Shown: positions 1-13,449 of the stretch, piece by piece | How positions within the stretch are numbered: the first letter of the stretch is position 1 | How the letters are laid out: each line of letters starts with the position of its first letter | DNA from: Wuchereria bancrofti | Lineage: Eukaryota; Nematoda; Chromadorea; Rhabditida; Onchocercidae | DNA length: 64,000 bases | Assembly (NCBI GenBank): GCA_005281725.1 | Contig: SSBO01000012.1 | Location: forward strand, 11,898,272 to 11,962,271 | Reading direction: 5' to 3' | The notes under the pieces: generated by a model | The model's database searches: none | Told to the model about the DNA's origin: nothing | The model's input: the letters and a program-made list of their open reading frames with translations, nothing else | Program-made: the position numbers and the translations under genes

Positions 1-692
1 GACTAGTATAAGACAGCCGTCCAATCATTTATCAATTGCTGCAATTACCAGGAGAAATCAAAATTGAAATATTCTTTAAAGAGGATCTCATGAACCATAT
101 TTTTCTTCTGGATGTTTTACCGTAAACTTGAGTGTTGTAAATAGTTTTAAATTGTGAGTGGGAAAATAGACGGTAATGTAAGACTGTAAGTAGCAGGGAA
201 TCTGTGCAGCAGATTCTGCTTAAAAGTAGCAGTGTTATGCTGTCGAAATGAAACGGTGAGCCGTGCTGGACATCGTGTTCGCATCGTCGTTCTGTCGCAG
301 GGGAATCTTATCGATAGGTAACCAATCTACCTTTACGGTGTTGCTGTCTATAAATCATGTATCTTGTAGAAGTTCCAGAGCACCAAGTAATCTCACCTTA
401 TTGAAACTTCCGGCCTAGGCCGATGAGTATTTTACGGTGGAGTATAGATATATTTATGGGTCTGGTTTTTCTGAGAAAGTCTGGTTATCTGAGAATTGGA
501 TTACACCGCAGGGACGCGGAGAAAGAGAAGAGGATTATTATACCTTTAGCTCCTTTCGGATTTGCAAAATTATTTAGATATTAGGGCGTATGCGTCATCC
601 AAGCCATCTCACTGTTATTAATGTGCGTAATGCCTGTGAATGTTTCATACTGTCGGTGTCTTCTGAAATCTAATGCTGTGTATAATTTTAGA
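1..692. other. 5' flank of the FAM114-like gene
   Basis: I see no convincing coding exon here. The stretch holds a short perfect palindrome (GGCCTAGGCC) near 412-421. It ends in a pyrimidine-rich acceptor whose AG falls at 690-691, one base before the start codon of the next gene. It is probably upstream regulatory DNA or the end of a neighbouring gene outside the window. Confidence 0.4.
690..692 (+). promoter_or_regulatory. Probable spliced-leader acceptor of the FAM114-like gene
   Basis: The tract TATAATTTTAG ends at 691, leaving a one-base leader before ATG 693. No upstream exon in frame was found, which in nematodes suggests SL trans-splicing. Confidence 0.5.
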
Positions 693-3600
693 ATGACTGA
701 TTCGGATACGGAATCATTTCATAGTGCTGTCGATAGCTTGTCGGATCGGGACGATGCAAGCACTACCAGTGCTATTAACCAAAAGAATGAAGGGGTTAGT
801 GAAGGGAAGAGAGTCGGCGCTGTCCGAGACAAATATGAATTCGGTGGATCCAGCGAAACACAAAATAAGTATTCTTATAATAAATCCAGAGTAACTGAAG
901 CAAACTGGAAGAAACAAATGTTTCGGAATTTACCAACTTTCGACAAACCTTCAAAATGCAAAAGCGGAGGAGTGCAGAAGCTTGGGATAGATAGTGATAA
1001 AATGTCTCAAATTGAAAGTAAGGGTTCTGAGTGGGGACTTGTATCGGAGATTATGAATAATGTGGATGATAGCAATATAGCAGGAAAAATAGAACGATCA
1101 GACGAAAAAACAACTGGTGGTCATGACGGGTGGGATGATTGGGAGTTGGATTATTCAGGAAAAGATGGGAATGATGGTGAAATCTTAGATGAAAACCGCG
1201 AACCGCCACGGATGCTAGCATCTGATGTGGAAAGTGGAGTTATTGCTAATTCGAAATCAAAGGTTGATATTTCAGTATTCTTTGTTCTAACCGTTAAATA
1301 TCTTACAAGTAGAGAGATTAAGCAAATAACGTCTGATGTGCATAAGTCTTGTTTAGAAGATTCACATATGATCTCACTTAATTTAAGTCAATTTCTAAAT
1401 TGAAATGGCATTCAAATTAAGTACGGGGTTAATAATACCCATACCGTCTTTGACTCTGTGAAAAACTCCGTTTTTGTATGTTTTAGGCTGGACTAAAAAC
1501 AAAAGAAGTTATCAAGACAAATAAATCATTCTGGGATTGGGCCGAATTTGGCGATGTGGTCGCTGCTGTTGGTTAGTAATGCTTGTATCACACCGGTGGT
1601 GAAGTTCAACATGTTGGTGATAGTTTTTCAGATTTTTTCTTCAAATGCTTTGGGCTCTACTTTTATTTGCTTCTTACTGAATGTTACGTTTTGAGGTGAA
1701 GGCCTAACAAACATATCCAGCGCTGTCGAATCAGGCCTTGGATTACCCGCACCAGAAGAATTGGTAAGAAACCAATCAGCAGAGAGGCCTACAAATAATT
1801 CTGCAGTGATTACGAAAGTTGGCATTTTTTTTTACTTCACAACGGTTCATTTTATCTCTGATAAATTTATTCTTGATTTCTTACTAATTCTGATTTCAGA
1901 ATATATTAATTTATTACGGTGTTTTAAAACTCGGAATTAAATTGTATTCTTATTTCACAAACTCAAAGTGCTAGATTTTGCAGGAAATGGAGGAAGTAAC
2001 TAACTCTGGTATAAAATCATATGGCAAGTTGTTCGCAGGTTTTGGGGCTAACGTTGTAACGGGTTCACTGGATGTGCTTGAAGCACTTGGTAAGAAGACA
2101 TTTGAAAAGCTAACCGTTCCGGAACAGGTTTGACTACTCTCTTAATTATACAGTGGTATGAAGTAGTAATGCACATATGGAAGGAATAAAGTGTGTTGTT
2201 TTGTTTTTGTTTTTCGTGTTGTTTTTGAGTTTGAAATGAGTTACATGTTATCGATTTCTTATTTAAAAATTAGGGTTCCGAAAAAAGACGATTTATTTTC
2301 GAACCGGAAAGAGGTCAAAATTTGTCCGAAGTTCTACGAGAGCTACGTGAAAGTCGAGCAGAAGAAGCGGCTCTTGAAACTAGTTGTATTTCAAAGCGCG
2401 AACTGACTTTTATTGATTCCTTCGAGAAATTTAGTGGTATGCTTCATCTGGAAGGCCTCGAAATGCTTTCGAAAAATCATTTAAGAAAAATCGCACCACA
2501 AAGGAGAAGGTATTTTATCGCTCTCAAGTTTTTTTTTATCTTGAATTTCTGAGTTCGAATGTACTGATTTATATTCTGTGACTTTGAAAAGCTCCCTTTT
2601 ATACTGGGAAGGATAGCTGAAGCGTTTATTGTCCAAAAAGCTGCCAAGAAAAATGCTGGAAATCATATTAAAGAAGCCGGTTGTTGAGTCACTTGAGTTT
2701 TTTATTCTCTGATTTTTGGATTCTATAGTTTAAAATTCAGCATTTCATTATTCAGGTTTTTAATCTTTCCAGTGAAGTAAACGAAATTTTTGCTGATGAT
2801 TTGGCAAATACTTTGGAGGAATATCAGGAGAATCAACAGGAAAATTTCGTGGAAGATTTCAAAAAAATATTATTATCCATCGTTCTACCTTACAACGTGA
2901 GGCTGGTTTTCATCTGTTTTATATTGTTGGATGAAGGGATACTGAAATTATGTTGTGTATCAGTGTTGACATATTTCCGAGACCTTATGTTATCTTTTAT
3001 ATGTTATTTGTTTTCATGGGTGATCTTGGATTCGTTATATGTAATTATTTTTCAGGGTTCGGGCCTGATGGATTCCTACAGGCGATGTCAAGAACGTTTG
3101 GAAAGGTTATCGGATTCTAGCGATCAGATTTTCGAACTTTTCTTAGGTATTTCGTCTTGTTAAGCTAAACTTAGTGATTTGTTTTCTTCAGAAATTACAT
3201 TTTAATTTCAAATAAAAATATAAGTTGAGGACAATTTTCTACTCTCATTTTATCTTATTTCCGAAATGTCATGTTATCATGTATAGAATGTTTGGCTGAT
3301 TTTACCGCTGAAAGTGTGCAGTCAGTTCATAAACTGGGACAGCTGCTGTTAATTACGGCTACAACAGTGAACCAGGAACCATTTTCTGAATTCCATAGCC
3401 TAATTGGACGACAAATTTCATTTTTCAGTAATCAGTTTGCTCAGCATATTAGCGCAGTTGATACACCTTCTGAAGAAGTTTGTTTTTGCTTGTAATGTTT
3501 ACCTGCGTATGCTTGTCCATATGTTTGTAAGTTAGAATTTCTGTATATTGATATATATATATATATATATAGAAAACTTATTTGCATGTGTTAATATACG

Positions 3601-3936
3601 TTGGTTACATATTTTTACAATCTTCATTTCTTTTTATTCGGCAGACATGTTTTTATTTACTTGTTTGTTCACGTTATTTTTAAGATTGGAGCTGAGAGAC
3701 TGAGTTTTAGAATAACATGTTGAATATAATTCAGAAAAATTATATTCAATGTTTTAATTTTCAGCTAAGAATCTTAGTTTGCTTGAACGAAGATTTAGTT
3801 CATGTTTCTCATATAATGCTAATTTTATCTCTTGCAGATAGAAGAACTAGTCACAGCGGTTTTTCTAGCAGCGGGAGATTCATTCTCATATGTACAGCAA
3901 TCGTTTCGTCTTTTGCGACCATTATTGATTCTGTAA
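693..3936 (+). CDS. FAM114 (NOXP20) family protein, nine exons
   Basis: Nine exons join in phase: 693-1262, 1487-1571, 1702-1817, 1984-2127, 2274-2509, 2773-2896, 3056-3146, 3287-3477 and 3838-3936, giving about 551 residues, close to human FAM114A1/A2. The N-terminus is acidic and Ser-rich, with the family's Trp/Asp patch (GWDDWELDYSG). A Gly/Ser-rich middle follows, including NISSAVESGLGLPAPEE and the GSLDVLEALGKKTFE block that matches the family's LDALEFIGKKT region. Next come FSGMLHLEGLEMLSK and a C-terminal helical part ending in LVTAVFLAAGDSFSYVQQSF. Mammalian members are cytosolic, Golgi-associated proteins of poorly defined role, so function here is inferred from the family only. ATG 693 is preferred over the in-frame ATG at 621 because a splice acceptor ends one base before 693. 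The acceptors at 1701 and 2772 are weak and least certain. An AATAAA lies at 3981. Confidence 0.85.
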
Positions 3937-4540
3937 TGCTATCTTTTCTTTCATGGATATAGTTCCTTGGTTTCTAATGCAATAAATTATTTGAAACTTT
4001 TTTTAGAACAGTAAAATTTTAAAATGCTGTGTTATTGTAATTATGAATTTTTTTTGGTCCTTGTAGTGACAATTCTTTTAATTTATATTTAATATAACAA
4101 AAACGCACTAAAGGCCAGTATACTTCCCGCGACTCACTTTTTCCCTTGACTTTAATCGTTATCTCACCGTTAGTAGAAGTATTAAGTTTCGTTTTAATCA
4201 GAAGTAAAGGGAAGGAAGCGGGTTTAGGCATTTATTTTTCTTAGGTATGTGCAGAATGTCCATTATAAGCTTATTTGTGTGTGAATTAAGCGTAGTGATC
4301 CTGTTTAGTATTTGGGTGATATTTTGGAACGGCGAGATTACCGTGTGTCAAGACAACTACTTCCATAGAATAAACACTGGTTTATATATGAGCGAAATTG
4401 AGCGAGATTGTTCATCAAGAAATCAGATTATAAAATGAAAATTAAGAATTTCTTATGCATTATTAATTTCCGTCTCATCTGATACCACCTGCAAGCGAAC
4501 TTTAACATCCAAAGTGAAAAGATTTTTGAAGCGCTGGACT
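3937..4540 (+). other. Short intergenic stretch between FAM114-like and PLA2G6-like genes
   Basis: About 600 bp separate the stop of the first gene from the start of the second on the same strand. An AATAAA at 3981-3986 is a likely poly(A) signal. The remainder is AT-rich with no supported exon. A minus-strand open frame at 4019-4231 shows no family features. Confidence 0.45.
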
Positions 4541-7500
4541 ATGTTTGGGATCTTAAAAAAGGTTCGTGATGTGGCAACGATGCAAAATTGCGAAGCGGTG
4601 GTGAATACATGTGGCAGGGCTGTTGCTGCTGTTCTTTCATCGAAACCAGAAAAGGTTCAAATTTGTTTCAAAATACTTCCCAATTGATAGCATGTTGTCA
4701 AGTCATAAATGCAGGATACCGTGCAGGACTATCGGACACTTCAGGTCATTTAGTAAGTGTACGAGGTGCTAAATTTTTTTATAACCGCTATGATGAATAG
4801 TTGCTAGCTAAGCGATATCTGTTGAATTAGGTCAAAAGTTTTAGCTTCTTTTTCTGGGTGGAACTGAACAGCAATTATTCTATTCAGGTGGAAGCTATAG
4901 ATGCTTCGAAGTTGAGAACCTTCGAAAAATGTGATGATTCTTACACATTTGCACTATATGTAGATAAGCCAAAAGGTGGGACATGTTACGTTGTTTATTT
5001 GCCGAGATCGTTGAAGATTTGGCGCACGCGAGAACGTGACCAAGCAGAACTGCTAAGAGATCAGTTGAACAGTCAGAAACTACTTGTTAACATTCTAGGT
5101 AATATTTTTGAAAACTCAAAAGCGTATTGAACAAAATTATAAGGTATTTTTTGGATATTTTCCGCATCTATCCGAGTAGTTGCGTGATTAGTCAACAGCG
5201 AACGTCTACTGGAATGATAGTATGTGGAGCATCCAGGAAAAGTTAAGTTGGCTTATAATTTTCCCTCTTCTACGATACAATTCATACGCAGTGTTCACTG
5301 ACTCTTTTTCAGAAAAAATAGGTTCTAAGTTCTTCGAAGCTGAGATGGAACAGTTGAGAGATTCGGTGATCAGAAATCCCAGTTTTAATGATATACATCA
5401 TGCAGCTGCTTGTAACTTCTCGAGAGTTATCGCCGGATTGTGCAAGAATCGCCCAAGGTTCATAAAGTTTGATTCAACAGGGCATTAGAGAAAAATTTCT
5501 GAAGCGCGTACTTTTATTTATTAGAAACTGTTCAGAAATAAAATTTCAGATGTTTGCTGGCAATGGTAACTATTGAAATGTAGTTGAATTGAGACATAAC
5601 TAAAAGTAGTATCATAACGAGGCATATTTTGAAATTTTTAAAGAATCCAAAGTTTTTAATTTATTAAATATCAAAAAAGTTAGTTTATAGCAACAACTAA
5701 CTTCTAGAAAGCGCTAGCTTTGTAATTCGTTCGATGGAAAGAGAAAAAAAGGACTAAATCCAGTAAACAAACATAAAACTTATTGCTGAATAATTCCCTT
5801 CCTATCTTATGACGATTTATCATCTTTAGAATTAATAAGAAACACAGTTTTGCTCAGACCATTTAAGATAAATACTTCTTTGCAGCATTGTTAATGACGC
5901 ATCCGTTGATGGTTACTATCCACTGCACATAGCAGTAGAGAATGATGCTAAAAAAGCTGTGGAAGTACTGCTGAGTTTAGGTGCCCATACTGCGAAACAG
6001 GATTGTCATTCCAGAAATGCTGTGCACTACGGTGCTGGGAATAATCCAGAAATACTGAAGGTATGTTAGTTGGTAGTGATTCTATAGCTGTTCCTATGCA
6101 TAATCTGTTGCATTCTTCTGTTGTCCTACACTAATAACATTGCTTTTTGTTATCTTTAGTTGTTAGCTGGGGCTCACGATTTCTTAGACGCTATTGATGT
6201 AATTGACAAGGATGGTTTGTCACCACTTTGTCATGCTATTCGTTCAGCCAAAGCAAAATGTGTGGAAGTGTTGTTGGATGCAAACTGTTCAACTGGTCCT
6301 TTCCCAGGTGGTTCTTTGTCGGCCATGGTTTCTGTGGTTGCTTTATCACCAGATTTACCGAAGTATTTGTTCTGTCTTTTCTATCTATCCTATTTCTTTC
6401 TATTCTGTCTTTCGAGATTTACAGTATATTTCTTTAATGCTCTTTCCTCAAAACTAATGGCTGTTAATATAGCCAGATTTCAGTTTTGCAACAACTCAAA
6501 AAAAATTAGTAATTTCTTTCAAGGATAGTCGATTTATTATTAATACGAGCTCCACAGTTCTTAATCGAAGAGATCGGTGGTTCATCGACTATACTCCATG
6601 AAAAATTGGAATCAAAAGTAGGCTTAATCATGTGTGTATTTGCAACTTCATAAAAACATAATAATTTCCGATCATGTAATTCAATATACCAAGTTGGTCT
6701 GTGTTGAAGTAGAAATGTAGTTTATATTTTTTTGATTTAAGTAAATACAAAAGTTTTTGCTGCATTAATTCAAATTCGTGAAAAGAACTCCATGACATGC
6801 AAATGAGAAAACAAGAAATATAATGCGCTCACGATAAAAAAAGTATTTATCTCAATTCTTTATTTCTCGGGAAGAAATACATTGCAGTTGTTGCACCATA
6901 TTCTGGGAAACCTTAGGGATGTCGTTAATATAAATGTTCGAAATAATTTGGGTCAAACACCGCTATATTGTGCGGTAGCACGAAATGATTTGTCACAAAG
7001 TTTTACGTTGCTGACTTATGGTGCTGATTTAAATATTGCTAACTATGACGGTAACACCCCGTTACATATATCTTCCAAGGTATTCTTACTTTCAACAAGC
7101 TACGAATAATAATTATGCCTTTCTAGATTAGACATTAAAGAAATCATTTTGAAATTATTGAAATTACCGACTGTTAACCGGACAAATATTATTTCTCTGC
7201 AGCATATACTTCATATTTTCCCGAATTGTTTCAAATTTCCGGAACATTGTTTGTTATGGGCCTTGAAGCTATGTGTTCTTGTTGTTAATATTCAAAGGAA
7301 TGAGAAAGTACTTCACGAATAGATCAAGGGATAAAATATAAATGCTTTATATTGGTATTCGGAAATAACTTTTTTAGAATGGGGATGTTGATCTTGTGAA
7401 GCTGTTATTATGTTTTGGAGCATCGGTAGAACTGAAGAATGGTCGTGGCGAAACAGCTTTGGATGTTGGCAGAAACAAGTGAGTTTTTTTTGAGATTCAT

Positions 7501-10500
7501 ACATTTATATTTGGAAGCTTCTTTGAGGAATGAAATTAACAAAGTAACTGCTTTTTCATCCCTTTGAGAATTTTGTTCAAAAATTGTGAATGTCTCGTTG
7601 ATAATAACAAATCTTAAAATTTAATACAAATTCAGCACAAAAATTATGGATTGTCTGAGACTCTTCGTTCACTCACCATCAGTTGTTCTACCACATTTAG
7701 AAAACGGTACGTTTTTTTGAAGAGCTGTTTTGTAAACAGTTTAGCCTTTCTTAGCTATTTTTTTTTTTTAATTTCAAGAAGTTTACGATTAATTTTGACT
7801 TTTCATCTAGCTGTTAAAAGTTCAGGTGTTACAAATCGGTTTAGTTTCGATCGTTTTGACTTCAGCTTTTAGTGATTATTTTATAAGAAATGAATTTTAG
7901 TTCTTTCTGATCTTATGCAAGAGAAAGCATTAGTGGAACGACAGCAAATGACACCAGAACAAAAGCAGCGTTTGGTCAATGTAATAAGTTTCGATGGTGG
8001 TGGAATAAGAGGTTTAATACTTTTGCAGGTATTTTTTGAATTAGTTCTTTCTGTTGATTTTATTTTTGTTGCTTTCTGTTGCTATAGTGGTTTGTTTTCT
8101 CTTACCATCTGGTCCTTTAATTAAAGAAATAGTGAGCTGTTAAATATGCTGCGTTTCGTTTCACAGAACAGGTGTGTTAGCTGTTCCAAAACATTGAAAA
8201 AAATCTTTCTTTCTGCAGCGGCATTCAAGCATAAATTATCTAAGAAGTCTTATAATAATGTTTAGCTTATATACATCTTGTTTGTTTATTCAAGTTGGAG
8301 GTGTGTTGAAGAAGGCATAAATATAATGTATTGAAATTGGAACGGTTGTATTAAACTGAGTATAAGATATCTAATAAGGAGTAAAATAAATTGAGTGGTT
8401 AAATATAGCAAATGAATGTAATAGTCATAGAGAAAACCATTAATTATGTTAACCAACCTTTCCTTATCCCTTCGTTATACGGTTTTTGCAGTGGCCGCTC
8501 CCGTCAACAGAATTATTCTTTTCAGATATTGATACATATTGAGAAATTGTTGGGTCATTCTGTTATGGAACATTTTCAGTGGTTATGCGGAACTAGTACT
8601 GGAGCGGTGATCGCACTGGGGCTAGCAAAAGGCCTCTTAATTTTAAATCCAAAATTTTTGATTTATATTAATAAGTGTTATTTTTTTTAACTTTTATGTA
8701 AGTATGCAAATTATAAGCTCGCATAATACTTTTCCTTTCTCTTTCTCCTCCCTTTTCAAAAAAAAGTCTCTTTGCAGGATATTCATTGAAGCGTTGTCAA
8801 AATCTCTATCTACGCATAAAAGACGAACTATTTGTTGGTCGACGACCTTATTCAGACAAAGTGATCGAGAGTTTTCTTTGTGAAATTTTTGGGGAGGAAA
8901 CAATGATGGCGCAATTAAGATCTAAAAAGTATTGTTCAGCTTCATTTTTTAGAAAATTATTTTTTTTTTTTGTATTCCTAAGTTTTACTGTACTTCTCTA
9001 TTACGCAGCAATTATTTATAACGTGCAATTTTTACTAGTGATTTATTTGTGTAACATCGTCTTTGAATTTCAAGGATCAATCTGCCTATCTCACAGATCA
9101 CTAAATTCTGGACTGTTAAAAGGTACGAAAGAACGTAATTTAATTACGTAAGTAAAAAAATTAAGAAGGGTTGACTTGACTTTTTCCAATTTAGGAAAAT
9201 CTGTAATAATGAAAAATTTATAAGACATGTTATGGTAAGGTTATCGTTCAAATAACACTTTTGTCACAATTTATTTACTGTCTTAAATGCAGCATTTTAG
9301 ATTGTAATACAAAAAAATATATGTACATCATACTTGAGATAAACTATTTTCCTTTTGCTATTTTCAGGGTTATTGTAACGGCTTCATGTGTACAAAAAAA
9401 CCCACCGCTGTTGAAACTCTTTCGCAATTATACTTTACCAGTTAGCAAAGCTGAAAATAAAGCTTTGGGATTTGATGATCCTTGTGAGAACTTAGTATGG
9501 AAATGTGCACGATATTCCAGGTTAGCCATGGATGCTTCATATATTTATTAATCTACTGAAGTAATATATAAGAAATGTTTGAGGGTATTTATGCGTAATA
9601 GATAAATGAATGTACATAATGCCTTGGATTTTTTTGTTGTAGGATAAAGTCAGGTCTTTCCGATGGTTATCAAATCTGAGTTATGATGCATCAGATACTA
9701 AAAAAGCTAGAAACCTCCATGTTAGGGACTTATACTGTTCGAGATGACTTATTTAGTTATCAACGTGTGGTTTTACGATTATACATATTTACTAAAAATA
9801 GTAGAAATTGCTAGAATTAAGTTTGCTTTGTAAACTGAAACATAATATGATGAAGGAAGGATTTCTGATGGGTAAGTTTATATAGATTGCAGTGGTCCTA
9901 GTATCAACATAGCATAATGGTTTAGATTGTAGTATATTTTAACACGGCATGTTATAACGTTGCAATATGAAAGTGGTAATTATTCATTGAAATTTTTTTT
10001 TAATTTCAAGAAAGCATATGGCATTTGTTAGTCACTTCATTACTTAATATCATTTTATATACATAAAAGAGACATACTTTTTAATTATGCCTTTGTTATC
10101 TCGTCGACTGCAATTAACGGACGTGAAGAAAGAAGAAATTAGAGAAATGTTGACTCGAAAAATGAAAGCTTTATATTTTTTAGCGCTGCTCCAACGTTCT
10201 TCACACCGAAAGATAATTTTATTGATGGCGGATTAATATCGAATAATCCAACACTTGATCTTATGTCAGACATACATATTTATAACGCTGCGTGCATGAA
10301 AGTGGCAAGTTATGGTTGAAATTTTTTTAATTCCAGAAAAACGTGTGGCATTTGTTAATAGATCATTTTATTGCTTGCTTGTAAAATTATAGATCTTGAT
10401 GTTCAGTAATTACCAAAACTTTAGAAGCTAGGTGTCGCCATTTCATTTGCAGTCATTTAACAAAGGAATCCGAAACATTAAGTGACTCTGTCCAACGGAT

Positions 10501-12280
10501 TGGTGTCTTCATTTTAAATGAATTTCCTTCATATCTCCGATGAAAATATTTAATTTCAGAAAAAAGAAACTGTACATATTGGCTGCATTGTATCATTGGG
10601 AACTGGTCGAGCGCCTCCTGAAGAGTTGGAAAGCATGAGATGGAATTTTAGTCTGCCTGGAGGTCTTGTCGAAGGCGCATCTATGTTTCAGGATTTGATG
10701 AGTTTGAAAAATCTCCTTATAGGACAAGTCAGTTTATTCACATCTTTTCTGGATTTTTGGCATTTTGGCAAAGTTCGACCAAGTTTTCTACGACTTCTTA
10801 CGCAATTTTTTAGTAAAAATAATTTTAGTTTTCTACGACTTCTTACACAATTTTTTAGTAAAAATAATTTTTTATTATCTCCTGACAGGCTAAAATTCTT
10901 TTATCTCTTCATTGTCTTTTTTTAAGCATGACATGAATTACTCGATTTGTAAGCCTTCTTATAGGGCACATTATTTGTTTATCTGGGTATTTCTGAGTAA
11001 GTCAGATTACTTCATTCAAATTTCGCAATCCAGTTGTAGTGCCGATCTGAGATGGGTCTGAAGAATATTTTCATACTTATTTCCCTGTGTTCATTACATT
11101 ACAGCATTCATAACAGCTTGGATGCAGAAGAGAACGATATTGTTCAGAATTTATTGAGTTAATTTGCTTCTACTCTTATACAGTTAACTCGTAAAGAAAT
11201 GACGTATTTATATCACTACTTTACCCTTAACACTGAGCCCATACTCCTTTGATGAAATCTAGAACTTCCTGGGAATTCTTGTAAGCTTCCAGAGCTCCAA
11301 ATCTTCGTAACGTCTTATACACGAGCACAAACATTGTGAAGTCTGAGATTATTTACCGAATGTCCAGAATCCCGAAGTTCCAATTATATACCCAAGTCTG
11401 GTCCCGGCACCCTTCGATGTCGGAACGTTCCAAAAATAAACTACGGAGAGCACTCCGTTACCATTCACATCTGTCATATGCACCTAGACTATCTCATGAT
11501 ATTGTGTGGGTTGCTCATGGAGGTTCAAAGGTCAATCACAAGATGTAATGAACATTAATTGAAGAGTAGATAAGAAGAGAAAAGCTCATCATAATGATAG
11601 ACAACAATCTGTCGAGTACAAAAGTTCTAAACAGTATCATCCAGCTGTCATCTTACGGTATAACTACTACTGAATTTATGTTACAGATTACAGCTTCCAA
11701 TGGACCATGCGTGACACGTGCACGTTCTTGGGCTCACGACCAATCTATCCCATTTTTTCGCTTTTCGCCATCTCTTTCGTCACATGTAGAACTCGATGAA
11801 ACGAATGATCAAGTAATCGTTGGCTTCTTATGGGACACAGAGGTACGTAAACGTATAATTTGTACATTTATCAAACAGAATTCATTAATAGTATGGTCTT
11901 GAAAACGCTGTAACGAGTTAACATAAAGCATAATGTCCTATCTGGCATCTGGTATTTTCGGCACCAGAAAATAAAAAACCCTGTAGCCTAGCTTTTCATG
12001 TGATTTCGAATATCACTGAAACATACATCATCTGAATAGAGTTGTCTCAAGTTCCTGGCTTCTTTATCCTGAAATTGCCAATCTCTGTTACTTTAATATT
12101 TTAAAAATTGAAAGGAGACTCAGTAGCACTTAAATTATGTTTATAAAGTAGGATTCATTATAATCACATACATTATTGCTTATTTACTTCCGTTTAACAA
12201 TCAATATTTTTTAGAAATATTTGCGCACCGATGGAAGACAAGACGCGGAAATCCTAGCAAAGTATCTCAAATCACTCTAA
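4541..12280 (+). CDS. Calcium-independent phospholipase A2 with ankyrin repeats (PLA2G6-type)
   Basis: Seventeen exons join in phase: 4541-4654, 4888-5098, 5313-5457, 5886-6060, 6160-6327, 6558-6617, 6888-7079, 7378-7478, 7636-7706, 7901-8028, 8526-8631, 8778-8928, 9368-9520, 10184-10301, 10560-10727, 11687-11842 and 12215-12280. They give about 760 residues, against 806 for the long human form. Residues ~130-400 carry ankyrin repeats (for example [42 protein letters not shown]). The patatin lipase domain follows with the oxyanion-hole motif DGGGIRG near residue 444, the nucleophile motif GTSTG (Ser ~479) and the catalytic Asp in FIDGGL (~606). The enzyme would hydrolyse the sn-2 acyl chain of membrane phospholipids without calcium; in animals it acts in lipid remodelling and mitochondrial membrane upkeep. 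One junction is odd: exon 11 needs a GC donor at 8632-8633. The ATG at 4541 is the first in-frame Met before the conserved start and is less certain than the rest. Confidence 0.92.
9521..10183 (+). other. Intron inside the phospholipase domain
   Basis: The flanking exons join in phase directly across this 663 bp intron (...ARYS to SAAPTFF...). Nothing else recognisable is present. Confidence 0.5.
10782..10870 (+). repeat. 45-bp tandem duplication in a PLA2G6 intron
   Basis: Two near-identical 45-bp units, beginning AGTTTTCTACGACTTCTTAC, lie head to tail starting at about 10782 and 10827. They differ at one visible base (CGCAA against CACAA). The array is intronic, just after the donor at 10728. 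Confidence 0.85.
11425..11915 (+). repeat. Parent copy of a duplicated segment (end of PLA2G6 intron plus exon 16)
   Basis: This segment covers the 3' part of the intron and the exon at 11687-11842. It is similar, with substitutions and small deletions, to 13785-14245. Shared runs include AACATTAATTGAAGAGTAGA and TTCTAAACAGTATCATC. Confidence 0.85.
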
Positions 12281-13449
12281 AGCTTTACCTCATATCTCGT
12301 ATGCGAAGACTGCAACATATAAGCTCCATGTTCCCAACAGTTTTTATTTTAATAGTTTGTAAAGATTACAGCATGTGCTTTAGTTTGCTTCCCTTGACAC
12401 AAGCAATTATAAGAAATATTTCAAAATACTGAAAAAGTTTGTGCTTTGGTAACGATCGAGTGGTTCAAGGCCACTGCAAAAAGAAAAGTCTTTGCTCGTT
12501 AAAAAGACGAACCCACATGAAATTTGAAAGCAAGGAGTGCCACTGTTTGGAATTCTATTGTATTCCACTATTTTTTTTTAAATAAATTCTAACATTATCA
12601 CCAACGTGGTAAATTGCCGTCCTTTTGAAAGATAAATTGAAAGATAAAAATGAAGAATTGATTGTAGCATTAAAAAATAGGTCCTATACATTGTAATTGT
12701 AAAATAGGCTGTAAACATTATGGAAAGTTGATTATTAACACAAAAATGATTTACAAGATTATAAATATAATGCAAACTGACAAATATCACATAATTCATC
12801 AATCTAACTGGGTGTAAAAACAATATAAGACATTATGTACCACTGCTAGGTGTGGAGAGGATTGTCTGAATTATTGTGGTAATCAACCATATAAATAAAT
12901 AAATAGACGCCATAGATCAACTGCTGTAGTTATTGTTTGCACTCGTAGATGATCTGTGTTACGACTAAGCTGAATCTGATATGAATATTCGTATGACTTT
13001 TTATTTGCGAAATTCGACTACAACTGGTTCTCCGTTTGGAAAACAACATAAGGGTTTCTCGTAAACAAGCTTATCTTCTTAGTTCTGATAGAGAGTGTCG
13101 AATATTTTAATCAACATTTTTAGAAATTTTCTCTAAACTATTAAGAACGATTATACCTACTTTTTCTAAAGGAAAGATATTATTTATTCACAGCGGAAAT
13201 AAGTCAATATTTTGCGAGATAGATAAAAAAACTGACTAAGAATTCCAAATGAAATCAGAAAAGCAGCAAGTAAGCTACAGGTTAGTAGCAAGACAAATTG
13301 TCAGTGCTTTGGGATTCCTTAGTATTATACTACGTCATTAAGTTACGACAATACTAAAAAATGAAAAGCTAACACTGAGGAACCAGATAAACATAAGTGA
13401 AGAAAATTATGGATGCATATTGTAAACATAAGTAAAAATCGGAAAGCTA
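12281..13449. other. Convergent 3' region between PLA2G6-like and DHHC genes
   Basis: The two genes end tail to tail here. On the + strand AATAAA occurs at 12581, and an AAATAAATAAATA run lies near 12893. Either could serve the phospholipase mRNA. No coding exon is supported on either strand. Confidence 0.45.

Noticed and set aside
1628..1825. Minus-strand open frame inside the FAM114-like gene
   Set aside because: The + strand over 1702-1817 encodes a family-matching exon (NISSAVESGLGLPAPEE) that joins both neighbours in phase, so the minus frame is its shadow.
2590..2690. Possible extra FAM114 exon (KRLLSKKLPRKMLEIIL)
   Set aside because: No donor and acceptor pair keeps phase with the exons at 2274-2509 and 2773-2896, which join in phase without it. 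Kept as a low possibility.
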